Assembly (NCBI GenBank): GCA_030832365.1 | Contig: JAURJF010000045.1 | Coordinates: forward strand, 1 to 8,020 | Reading direction: 5' to 3' | From: Candidatus Nanopelagicales bacterium | GTDB taxonomy: Bacteria > Actinomycetota > Actinomycetes > Nanopelagicales > Nanopelagicaceae | Length of the DNA: 8,020 nt | Part shown: piece after piece, positions 1-5,692 of the stretch | Layout: every line of letters starts with the position of its first letter | Position numbering within the stretch: the stretch's first letter is position 1 | Notes under the pieces: model-generated | Seen by the model: the letters and a program-made list of their open reading frames with translations, nothing else | What the model was told of the DNA's origin: nothing | The model's database searches: none | Program-made: the position numbers and the translations under genes

Positions 1-947
1 TGAAAATCTGCCTCGCTCTCGCCAGGAAATCCCACAATAACATCGGTAGTAATACTTGCTTGGGGAAGAGCGCTTCGAACTTTGCTAATAATTGAGCGAT
101 AGCGATCGACTCGATAGGAGCGGCGCATCGCTGCCAAGATTGCATCAGATCCAGATTGCAACGGCATATGAAGATGGGGCATGACATTTTTTGTCTCAGC
201 CATTGCTTGGATCACATCATCTGTGAAATCTCTTGGATGAGGAGACATAAAGCGAACTCGCTCAAGGCCCTCAATTTCGCCGCAGGTTCTAAGTAATTTG
301 GCAAAGGCTGCCCGATCGCCAAAGTCCACGCCATAGGCATTTACATTCTGACCTAGAAGAGTTATCTCAATAACTCCATCTGCAACAAGAGCTCTAATCT
401 CACTTAATATCTCATCGCTACTTCGATCCTTCTCTCTGCCTCGAAGCGCTGGAACTATGCAGAAGGTGCAGGTGTTATTACATCCAACTGAAATTGAGAC
501 CCAGGCTGAAAATGGTGAATGTCGCCGAGCTGGAAGAGTTGAAGGAAAGTGTTCTAACGATTCTTTAATTTCAATCTGAGCTCTCTTTTCAACCCTTGCT
601 CTCTCAAGTAGCGCGGGGAGTGAGCCCATATTGTGAGTTCCAAAAACCACATCAACATAGGGAGCTTTCTCTAAGATTACTCCCTTATCCTTTTGAGCAA
701 GACAGCCACCAATTGCTATCTGCATCTCTGGTCTTAACTTCTTTTCTGGCGCCAGGAAACTTAAGTGGCCATATAACTTGTTATCAGCATTTTCTCTAAC
801 TGCGCAGGTATTAAAGACGATTAGATCAGGATCAGATCCATCAGCTGCAGGGATATAGCCAGCAGCATCTAGAGAGCCTGCGATACGTTCAGAGTCATGA
901 ACATTCATCTGGCAGCCCAGAGTTTGAATTACATAGGTACGGCTCAC
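1..947 (-). CDS. miaB: MiaB, tRNA-2-methylthio-N6-isopentenyladenosine37 methylthiotransferase (3' end outside window)
   Basis: Radical-SAM methylthiotransferase that adds a methylthio group to isopentenyl-A37 of tRNAs reading codons that begin with U; cytosolic. Translating the minus strand gives 315 uninterrupted residues. The N-terminal UPF0004 domain shows its three cluster cysteines in QTLGCQMN (C12), VFNTCAVREN (C48) and IGGCLAQK (C82). The radical-SAM cluster is CNNTCTFC (C156, C160, C163), followed by IVPALRGREKDR, and the visible part ends in IVGFPGESEADF. Family members run to roughly 450-500 residues, so the end of the radical-SAM domain and the TRAM domain lie off the left edge. 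GTG at 947 is the only possible start: no ATG/GTG/TTG lies between it and the in-frame upstream TAG, and the motif distances fit. It follows recX by 34 bases, as the last visible gene of a recA-recX-miaB group. The Shine-Dalgarno is weak (AGGT about 12 bases upstream). RimO, its paralogue, lies at the other end of the window; the VFNTCAVREN form and adjacency to recX favour MiaB here. Confidence 0.95.
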   Translation of the reverse strand, partial: MSRTYVIQTLGCQMNVHDSERIAGSLDAAGYIPAADGSDPDLIVFNTCAVRENADNKLYGHLSFLAPEKKLRPEMQIAIGGCLAQKDKGVILEKAPYVDVVFGTHNMGSLPALLERARVEKRAQIEIKESLEHFPSTLPARRHSPFSAWVSISVGCNNTCTFCIVPALRGREKDRSSDEILSEIRALVADGVIEITLLGQNVNAYGVDFGDRAAFAKLLRTCGEIEGLERVRFMSPHPRDFTDDVIQAMAETKNVMPHLHMPLQSGSDAILAAMRRSYRVDRYRSIISKVRSALPQASITTDVIVGFPGESEADF

Positions 948-960
948 TAGCGAATCGTAC

Positions 961-973
961 CTATCTATCTATC
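961..973. repeat. CTAT tetranucleotide run in the recX-miaB spacer
   Basis: Three and a quarter tandem copies of CTAT (GATA on the transcribed strand) fill much of the 34-base spacer between the recX stop and the miaB GTG. It is too short to call a functional element, but it lies just upstream of the weak miaB ribosome-binding region, so slippage there would alter that spacer. Confidence 0.5.
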
Positions 974-981
974 GAGCTAAT

Positions 982-1479
982 TTATGAGCGCGAAATTCCC
1001 AGCTCTGCCAATACTCGAGAGACAACATGGCCAGAAAATCCTCGCCTTGATAAGGCTCCATGTAATCTGCGGTATGCCACCTCAGGTGCAAGGCTAGTAA
1101 CGGCTCTCGCCTTACGTTCGGCAAAAGTCATCGCATTGGCAAACTCTTCATCATCGCTGATATCACTTGTGATCCACTCAATTATCTCTGGTGAGATTCC
1201 TTTAGAGCGAAGCTCTCCGCTAATTATTCGCTTTGAGACCTTCTTAGTTCTCTGCCGTGATTCACTCCAGTAGCGAGCAAACTCATGATCATTGATAAAG
1301 CCTTGCTCGGCAAGGCGGAAGAGAACTGCGTTTGCAATCTCTTCTTCGATGCCGCGAGATTTGAGAAGCTTAAAGAGCTCCCCCCTACTTTTTGCCCTTC
1401 GACCAAGTGCCATAAGGGCAATGGTCTGAGCTACTTGGTAGGGGTCGCTCTCAACTTCTACTGAATTAGAACTCGACAT
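982..1479 (-). CDS. recX: RecX, regulator of RecA filaments
   Basis: Small helical protein that binds RecA-DNA filaments and modulates (usually inhibits) recombinase and coprotease activity. The 165-residue product has the family layout: an opening VAQTIALMALGRRAKSRGEL segment, then three three-helix repeats including FRLAEQGFINDHEFARYWSESR, KRIISGELRSKGIS and a final YRRLHGALSRRGFSGHVVSRVLAEL. Its length is normal for RecX. I chose ATG at 1479, which overlaps the recA stop by 14 bases and has GAAG 9 bases upstream. An in-frame ATG at 1494 and a TTG at 1506 would lengthen the overlap to 29 and 41 bases without a better Shine-Dalgarno or more conserved residues. The overlap and shared strand imply co-transcription and translational coupling with recA, the standard actinobacterial arrangement. 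Family assignment is firm; the exact start is less so. Confidence 0.92.
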   Translation of the reverse strand: MSSSNSVEVESDPYQVAQTIALMALGRRAKSRGELFKLLKSRGIEEEIANAVLFRLAEQGFINDHEFARYWSESRQRTKKVSKRIISGELRSKGISPEIIEWITSDISDDEEFANAMTFAERKARAVTSLAPEVAYRRLHGALSRRGFSGHVVSRVLAELGISRS

Positions 1480-2551
1480 CAGCTGCGGCTTCATCGATTG
1501 CAGCAACTAGAGCTGGATCGACATCGCTCGCGGCAAAGTGAGCCCGGATCTTGCTTTCAATTTCATTAGCTAGAGCAGGATTATCAAGAAGGAATTGGCG
1601 AGAGTTCTCTTTACCCTGGCCGAGTTGATCTCCTTCATAGGTAAACCAAGCTCCAGATTTCTTCACAATTCCAAGATCCACGCCCATATCTAGAAGGCTT
1701 CCCTCTCTAGAAATTCCAATGCCGTAGATGATGTCAAACTCTGCCTGCTTAAATGGCGGAGCCATCTTATTTTTCACAACTTTGACGCGGGTACGATTTC
1801 CAACCGCTTCTTGTCCATCTTTTAGAGTTTCAATACGACGGATATCCAAACGGACTGAGGCATAAAACTTAAGCGCTTTTCCACCAGTTGTGGTTTCAGG
1901 AGAGCCAAAGAAAACACCGATCTTGTCACGGAGCTGATTAATAAAGATTGCTGTTGTCTTGGTCTGACTTAGCGCGCCAGTTATCTTTCTTAAAGCCTGT
2001 GACATCAAGCGAGCTTGAAGTCCCATATGGGAATCTCCCATCTCGCCTTCAATTTCAGCGCGAGGAACAAGTGCTGCAACGGAGTCAACTACAATTAAAT
2101 CAAGCGCTCCAGAGCGAACTAACATGTCCATAATTTCAAGTGCTTGCTCGCCAGTATCAGGCTGAGAAACTAGGAGCGCATCGATATCAACTCCAAGTTT
2201 CTTTGCATATTCAGAATCAAAGGCATGCTCAGCATCGATAAAAGCTGCAATACCGCCATTTTTCTGTGCATTAGCAATTGCATGCAGGGTTAGCGTTGTC
2301 TTACCTGATGATTCAGGTCCAAAGATTTCAACAACTCGGCCACGTGGTATGCCGCCAATTCCTAAGGCGATATCAAGAGCGATGGATCCAGTTGGAATAA
2401 CCTCAATTGGAGTTGCTGTTCGATCGCTCATCTTCATTACTGAACCCTTGCCAAACTGACGTTCGATTTGAGCAAGCGCGGTATCTAGGGCTTTCTGCCG
2501 TTCGGCAGAGGGTTTTGCTTTTTCATTTGGATCTTTGGCTTCTTTAGCCAC
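1466..2551 (-). CDS. recA: RecA recombinase
   Basis: DNA-dependent ATPase that forms filaments on single-stranded DNA, catalyses strand exchange and stimulates LexA self-cleavage in the SOS response. The 361-residue product (numbered from GTG 2551) is complete and has no intein. Walker A GPESSGKT is at 78-85, the FIDAEHAFD segment follows, and Walker B LDLIVVDSVAAL is at 150-161. Loop L1 begins around 166 (EIEGEMGDSHMG) and loop L2 around 205 (NQLRDKIGVFFGSPETTTGG). The C-terminal domain ends in a short, mildly acidic tail (DEAAADVEF). I reject the longer reading from GTG 2602: GTG 2551 has a clear AGAGAGG ribosome-binding site 7 bases upstream and gives the usual short RecA N-terminus (MAKEAKDPNEK). 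It leads the recA-recX-miaB group and is divergent from a P450 gene. A LexA box about 140 bases upstream supports SOS control. The L2 residue before FGSPETTTGG is F where many RecA proteins have M. Confidence 0.98.
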   Translation of the reverse strand: MAKEAKDPNEKAKPSAERQKALDTALAQIERQFGKGSVMKMSDRTATPIEVIPTGSIALDIALGIGGIPRGRVVEIFGPESSGKTTLTLHAIANAQKNGGIAAFIDAEHAFDSEYAKKLGVDIDALLVSQPDTGEQALEIMDMLVRSGALDLIVVDSVAALVPRAEIEGEMGDSHMGLQARLMSQALRKITGALSQTKTTAIFINQLRDKIGVFFGSPETTTGGKALKFYASVRLDIRRIETLKDGQEAVGNRTRVKVVKNKMAPPFKQAEFDIIYGIGISREGSLLDMGVDLGIVKKSGAWFTYEGDQLGQGKENSRQFLLDNPALANEIESKIRAHFAASDVDPALVAAIDEAAADVEF

Positions 2552-2558
2552 GGTCTTG

Positions 2559-2565
2559 CCTCTCT
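2559..2565 (-). promoter_or_regulatory. recA ribosome-binding site
   Basis: AGAGAGG on the minus strand, with a 7-base spacer to GTG 2551. It is one of only two clear Shine-Dalgarno sequences in the window and is what fixes the recA start at 2551 rather than at the upstream in-frame GTG at 2602. Confidence 0.8.
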
Positions 2566-2653
2566 TCTCTCGTAGTTGGCTCCAGAAGGTACGGAATGCC
2601 ACTGACGGCCTGACTTTGCAGTCGGCGGAAATGTGGAACCGCTCTGGTTGGGT

Positions 2654-2674
2654 ATAACAGCTCGCCGCTGTTAT
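2654..2674. repeat. Perfect 8-bp inverted repeat in the recA/P450 intergenic region
   Basis: ATAACAGC (2654-2661) and GCTGTTAT (2667-2674) are exact reverse complements separated by five bases (TCGCC). The element lies between the two divergent genes, 16 bases from the LexA box. It could be an operator for a dimeric repressor (the nearby TetR-family protein is a candidate) or a hairpin in the 5' leader of the recA or P450 transcript. There is no T-tract, so it is not a convincing terminator. The structure is directly visible; any function is inferred. Confidence 0.6.
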
Positions 2675-2681
2675 GGGGATA

Positions 2682-2687
2682 AGTCTA
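2682..2687 (-). promoter_or_regulatory. Candidate recA promoter -10 element
   Basis: TAGACT on the minus strand fits the TANNNT pattern tolerated in actinobacterial -10 elements and lies just downstream (in the recA direction) of the LexA box, so LexA would sit across the -35/-10 region. No convincing -35 hexamer is present at the right distance. Another possibility is the TATACC hexamer (2648-2653 on this strand), preceded by an extended TGT. Tentative. Confidence 0.25.
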
Positions 2688-2690
2688 GCC

Positions 2691-2702
2691 GAACATCTGT
2701 TC
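2691..2702. promoter_or_regulatory. LexA-binding SOS box between recA and the P450 gene
   Basis: GAACATCTGTTC is a perfect palindrome in its half-sites (GAAC-N4-GTTC), with the fuller GAACA-N2-TGTTC form known for LexA boxes in Gram-positive bacteria including mycobacteria. It sits upstream of recA, the archetypal LexA target, which makes the assignment strong. Its end is only 2 bases before the P450 ATG at 2705, so LexA bound here would also block P450 transcription or early elongation. I saw no second GAAC-N4-GTTC site when reading the rest of the window by eye. Confidence 0.88.
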
Positions 2703-2704
2703 TA

Positions 2705-4147
2705 ATGGCTTTTAAGACACGCAAGCCCTACCTTGAAGCCATGGTTGATCTAGCCCCATTTCAGAGCCCAAGGCCAGATGAATACGCCCCGATGCCAAAG
2801 CCTCTAAAGCGGCGAGATCTAAAGGGCTTAAATATTCCAGATGGGCCAAGATCGCCCCTACTAACCTTGAGATTCCAAAAAGATACCCCAGCCTTTCTTA
2901 TAAATGCCAAGGCCGAATATGGCGATTGCAGTTCATTCTTTCTAGCAGGCCAGCTCTTTATCACCGCCTTCTCACCCGAGATGGTCAATGAGGTAACAGT
3001 GAGCAAGCAGGGAAGCTTTATTAAGGGCGTGGGCTTTGATCGGATGAGAAAAGTTTTAGGAAGCGGTCTTTTAACTAATGAAGAACCTATCCATCTCCGC
3101 CATAGAAGGTTGATGCAATCACCATTTCACATCAGCAAGATTTCAACTTATGCCCAGACGATGCTTGGCCTTACTCGCAAACACATCTCAAACTGGAGAG
3201 ATGGCCAGGTTGTAGCTATTGGCCCTGAGATGATGTCCTTAACTTTCGACATAGTTGCAGATATTTTATTTGGTACAGACATATCTGCAGATACCAAGCG
3301 AGTTCAAGATTCTATGCATATTGCAATAGATCGCATCGAGCGCACCATGCTGCCAGGCCTTGATCGCCTCGATAATCTCCCAATTCCATACTTTAGAAAG
3401 TTTGAAAGAGCAGCTAATGAACTCCATGATGTAGCAACACGAATTGTTAATGAGCGCATTGCAAGTGGAGTAAAACGAGATGACTTAATGGGAGTTTTAC
3501 TTGAGGCACAAACCGTCGATGGTGAGAAGTTGAGCGCCCGAGAGATTTCTGATGAGACTCTAACTTTGATTTTAAGTGGCCATGAAACTACTGCAAATGT
3601 TTTAACTTGGACCTTTGCATATTTAAGCCAGAACCCTAAGTACTGGGATGACCTTGCCAAGGAGGCAGATGAAGTCTTTGCAAGAGAAGGCGATGAAGAT
3701 TTTGCCAGGGTTATTCTCGCCGCTCCCCTATCTGGAGCTATATTTAGTGAGGTTTTAAGGCTTGCTCCCCCAGTCTGGATCTCACCAAGAAGGGCTCTAG
3801 AGGATGTAACTCTTGGTGGCAGGCAGATTCCAAAAGGGGCCCATGTTTTAGTTAGTCAATATGTCACACAGAGAGATGAAAATTATTTTTCATCTCCAAA
3901 TGAATTTATCCCAGAGCGATGGAGTAATGACTTTGAAAAGAGCTTGCCACGCGGGGCTTATTTCCCATTCTTAGCTGGTAGTAGAAAGTGCCTAGGAGAT
4001 CAATTTGCACTCCTTGAGGGGCGGATAATTATTTTAGAGATTGCAAGACAAGCTCGCCTCTCACTTACCGGCGCTTTTCCTAAAGCCCAACCTCGAGCAA
4101 CTTATCGCCCTAAGGGAGCTGTTGCTATGAGATATGAGCTTATTTAA
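2705..4147 (+). CDS. Cytochrome P450 monooxygenase, CYP175-like by motif resemblance
   Basis: Haem-thiolate monooxygenase; the substrate cannot be read from sequence. The 480-residue product (from ATG 2705) has the P450 signatures in order: GPRSP before the fold at about 47; HLRHRRLMQSPF at 130-141 in the C-helix region; SGHETT at 291-296 in the I-helix, with the oxygen-activation threonine; EVLR at 349-352 (ExxR); FIPERW at 401-406; and the haem loop FLAGSRKCLG with ligand C429. No reductase or ferredoxin domain is fused, so it needs separate redox partners, and none is in the window. There is no N-terminal membrane anchor. From memory, APPVWISPRR, SQYVTQRD and FALLEG resemble Thermus CYP175A1, a beta-carotene hydroxylase; this is a hint only. 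An in-frame GTG at 2633 would add 24 residues unlike a P450 start and would run through the inverted repeat and LexA box. ATG 2705 lacks a Shine-Dalgarno and M37 (2741) is another option, so the start is uncertain. The 3' end overlaps the DUF3046 gene. Confidence 0.93.
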   Translation: MAFKTRKPYLEAMVDLAPFQSPRPDEYAPMPKPLKRRDLKGLNIPDGPRSPLLTLRFQKDTPAFLINAKAEYGDCSSFFLAGQLFITAFSPEMVNEVTVSKQGSFIKGVGFDRMRKVLGSGLLTNEEPIHLRHRRLMQSPFHISKISTYAQTMLGLTRKHISNWRDGQVVAIGPEMMSLTFDIVADILFGTDISADTKRVQDSMHIAIDRIERTMLPGLDRLDNLPIPYFRKFERAANELHDVATRIVNERIASGVKRDDLMGVLLEAQTVDGEKLSAREISDETLTLILSGHETTANVLTWTFAYLSQNPKYWDDLAKEADEVFAREGDEDFARVILAAPLSGAIFSEVLRLAPPVWISPRRALEDVTLGGRQIPKGAHVLVSQYVTQRDENYFSSPNEFIPERWSNDFEKSLPRGAYFPFLAGSRKCLGDQFALLEGRIIILEIARQARLSLTGAFPKAQPRATYRPKGAVAMRYELI

Positions 4148-4337
4148 GTTCACTTGAAATATCTGGGTTATTTTTCACTACCGCCCGCCAGATATCAGCT
4201 GGATCAAATCCCATCTCAAGTGCTTGATCCACGCTCTGACCACCAAGTTCTGCCATAACAAAATCTTTTGAGTAAGAGGGGGCCCAATCAGGGCCGAAGT
4301 GAGCAGTTAACCTTCTACGAAGTTCGGTGATTCTCAT
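4140..4337 (-). CDS. DUF3046 family protein
   Basis: Small (65-residue) cytosolic protein of the actinobacterial DUF3046 family, whose molecular role is unknown. The sequence matches the family pattern along its length: MRITELRRRLTAHFGP at the start, then a DFVMAELGGQSVDQALEMG core, then DPADIWRAVV. Members usually sit directly upstream of recA on the same strand. Here the P450 gene has been placed between them in the opposite orientation, so this gene can no longer be read directly into recA. It starts at ATG 4337, 16 bases after the tetR stop, with no obvious Shine-Dalgarno, suggesting it is read from the clgR-tetR transcript. Its TAA and the convergent P450 TAA lie inside an 8-base tail-to-tail overlap. 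Confidence 0.88.
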   Translation of the reverse strand: MRITELRRRLTAHFGPDWAPSYSKDFVMAELGGQSVDQALEMGFDPADIWRAVVKNNPDISSELK

Positions 4338-4353
4338 AAAACTATTACTTACT

Positions 4354-4887
4354 TTAAAGAATGGATGCTAAACGCTCTGCCTGCTCTTTTGAGTGCGCAT
4401 CAGAGAGCGGGGCGGTAACTTGCCCCATCAGCCAGCGAAGAATTAGCCCAACACCAACTACATCTGTTGCAAAAATCTTAGAGAGCTGGGCATAGATCTC
4501 AACCCAGATTTTATGTTCTCTTGCAGTTAGCGCATTTGCCATAATCTCACCATCGCTAATAAGGGCGCTCTTTAGCCCTGGATGATTTGAAATCTCAGAG
4601 GAGATTAAATAGAGCGCCTCTGATCGTGATTGCGCAATCATGGCAAGAGTTGAGATTCGCTCGAGCTCGCTTTCAACTAAAGCTAAAAAGACTTCATGTT
4701 TATCTCTAAAGTGGTTATATAGCGAAGCTCTTGAAACTTGAGCTCTATCGGCAATTTCAATCATGTTAGTTCCAGAGATACCACTTTCTGCCAATAACTC
4801 TTTAGCAGCGGTCAATATGGCGCCTCTAGTGCGACGATGAATTATTGATTGGTGTTGATAGGTCGAGCGCGCGCTCTGATCTCTCAC
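4354..4887 (-). CDS. TetR/AcrR-family transcriptional regulator
   Basis: Probable ligand-responsive repressor of 177 residues. The N-terminal DNA-binding domain runs from RGAILTAAKELLAESG (about 21-36) into the helix-turn-helix (MIEIADRAQVSRASLYNHFRDK, roughly 42-63), the classic TetR pattern. The C-terminal half is helical, variable, and gives no ligand clue. The GTG at 4887 is the only reasonable start, since the next methionine (residue 42) is inside the helix-turn-helix; GAAG lies 9 bases upstream. It follows clgR by 21 bases and precedes the DUF3046 gene by 16, so co-transcription is likely. It may regulate the nearby P450, the nearest gene without a housekeeping role, but it is not divergent from that gene, and self-regulation or a distant target is equally possible. 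The target is unknown. Confidence 0.88.
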   Translation of the reverse strand: MRDQSARSTYQHQSIIHRRTRGAILTAAKELLAESGISGTNMIEIADRAQVSRASLYNHFRDKHEVFLALVESELERISTLAMIAQSRSEALYLISSEISNHPGLKSALISDGEIMANALTAREHKIWVEIYAQLSKIFATDVVGVGLILRWLMGQVTAPLSDAHSKEQAERLASIL

Positions 4888-4908
4888 AGCCTTATTCTTC
4901 CCCTCTAG

Positions 4909-5181
4909 TTAAGCAGCGTTGGTATCAACGACGCTAAGTACTGGGGTCTCGTTGAGTTTAACTTGAGCAGTTACCTCAACTAGTACTTTTGATAGCGACA
5001 AATCAAGTGCGATACAAATTGCATTTAGTAACTCTGATGAAGCTTCTTTCTGGCCACGCTCTACCTCAGAGAGATAACCGAGAGAGACTCGAGCAGCCTT
5101 TGCAACATCTCTTAGAGTTCTACTCTGTGAGACGCGCTCGGCGCGAAGGCATTGGCCAATATGGCTTCGTAGTAACTCCAT
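4909..5181 (-). CDS. clgR: ClgR-like XRE-family regulator of clp protease genes
   Basis: Small (90-residue) helix-turn-helix activator; in Streptomyces, Corynebacterium and Mycobacterium ClgR switches on clp protease genes and other stress functions. The helix-turn-helix covers about 8-62, and the segment RVSLGYLSEVERGQKEASSE (31-50) is highly characteristic of ClgR/PopR proteins. Position just downstream of cinA is also the expected actinobacterial location. The start is certain: ATG 5181 has AAGGAGG 7 bases upstream. The protein ends in ...VDTNAA; two terminal alanines are the known ClpP-dependent degradation signal of Streptomyces ClgR and PopR, so a feedback loop in which ClpP destroys its own activator is plausible here. 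It is separated from cinA by 40 bases, a slightly larger gap with its own strong ribosome-binding site, and probably runs on into tetR. Confidence 0.9.
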   Translation of the reverse strand: MELLRSHIGQCLRAERVSQSRTLRDVAKAARVSLGYLSEVERGQKEASSELLNAICIALDLSLSKVLVEVTAQVKLNETPVLSVVDTNAA

Positions 5182-5188
5182 CGCTATG

Positions 5189-5195
5189 CCTCCTT
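5189..5195 (-). promoter_or_regulatory. clgR ribosome-binding site
   Basis: AAGGAGG on the minus strand, a near-perfect Shine-Dalgarno with a 7-base spacer to the clgR ATG. It is the strongest in the window; most neighbours rely on weak sites or stop-start overlaps, so clgR seems set up for independent, efficient translation. Confidence 0.85.
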
Positions 5196-5221
5196 ATCGA
5201 AATGAATTAGCCATCAACTTC

Positions 5222-5692
5222 TTAAGCCCTAAGGATACGCTCCAGCAGGGTTAATGCGCCCTCTACCGCGCCGCTTATGACCTCCTGGCGAGCGCCATTT
5301 AAGGATAATTTCATACTTTCTTGGCTATCTGGCCCCACAATAGCAATCCAGATCTCACCAGGAGAGCTGCCATCTAGCGCTCTTGGCCCAGCCGAGCCGG
5401 TCGATGAGATTGCCCAACTGCTTCCAAGTTTTTGCCGTGCCCCCCTAGCCATCTCAAGGGCAACCTCTTTTGAAACTAGACCTTTTTCATCAATTAACTC
5501 TGCACTTAAACCTAGCTGATTTATCTTCATCTCTTTTGAGTAAGCAACAATTGAGCCGAGTAAAACATCTGAGGCCCCCGAAATAGAGACGAGCGCTGAT
5601 GTGAGTGCGCCGCCAGTAATTGATTCTGCGCATGAGATGCTCTCACTTCGCTCTCTAAGTAAATCAATTACCTTTGCAGCTAGATCACTCAT
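5222..5692 (-). CDS. cinA: CinA C-terminal domain protein, nicotinamide-nucleotide amidase (PncC-type)
   Basis: Probable NMN deamidase, converting nicotinamide mononucleotide to nicotinate mononucleotide plus ammonia in the pyridine-nucleotide cycle; cytosolic. At 156 residues it is only the CinA C-terminal domain and lacks the N-terminal MoaB-like domain of long CinA proteins, as is usual in actinobacteria and for Escherichia coli PncC. Visible motifs are CAESITGG (21-28, with S24 the likely nucleophile by analogy with PncC), GSIVAYSKEMK (46-56), LGL plus LVSKEVALEMA, STGSAGP (97-103, commonly TGIAGP) and PGEIWIAI. ATG 5692 overlaps the pgsA stop as ATGA, so translation is coupled to pgsA. 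The rimO-pgsA-cinA-clgR order supports orthology with the actinobacterial gene. Fold assignment is firm; the NMN deamidase activity is inferred from family. Confidence 0.92.
   Translation of the reverse strand: MSDLAAKVIDLLRERSESISCAESITGGALTSALVSISGASDVLLGSIVAYSKEMKINQLGLSAELIDEKGLVSKEVALEMARGARQKLGSSWAISSTGSAGPRALDGSSPGEIWIAIVGPDSQESMKLSLNGARQEVISGAVEGALTLLERILRA

Noticed and set aside
596..799. 67-codon plus-strand open frame opposite miaB
   Set aside because: Continuous MiaB translation on the minus strand, including the C48 and C82 motifs, accounts for this stretch.
1480..1506. Longer recX reading from TTG 1506 or ATG 1494
   Set aside because: TTG is a weak start, neither has a ribosome-binding site, and both enlarge the overlap with recA without adding family-conserved residues. 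ATG 1494 cannot be fully excluded.
2633..2704. 24-residue N-terminal extension of the P450 from an in-frame GTG
   Set aside because: The added residues do not resemble a P450 N-terminus and would be encoded by the inverted repeat and LexA box region; ATG 2705 is a better start codon.
3304..3660. 118-codon minus-strand open frame inside the P450 gene
   Set aside because: It lies opposite a well-supported P450 coding region, has no recognisable family and is a typical shadow frame.
4159..4195. ATATCTGG / CCAGATAT inverted repeat considered as a terminator for the P450 transcript
   Set aside because: The arms are separated by 21 bases, lie inside the DUF3046 coding sequence, are AT-rich and are not followed by a T-tract; they arise from two Asp-Ile codon pairs.
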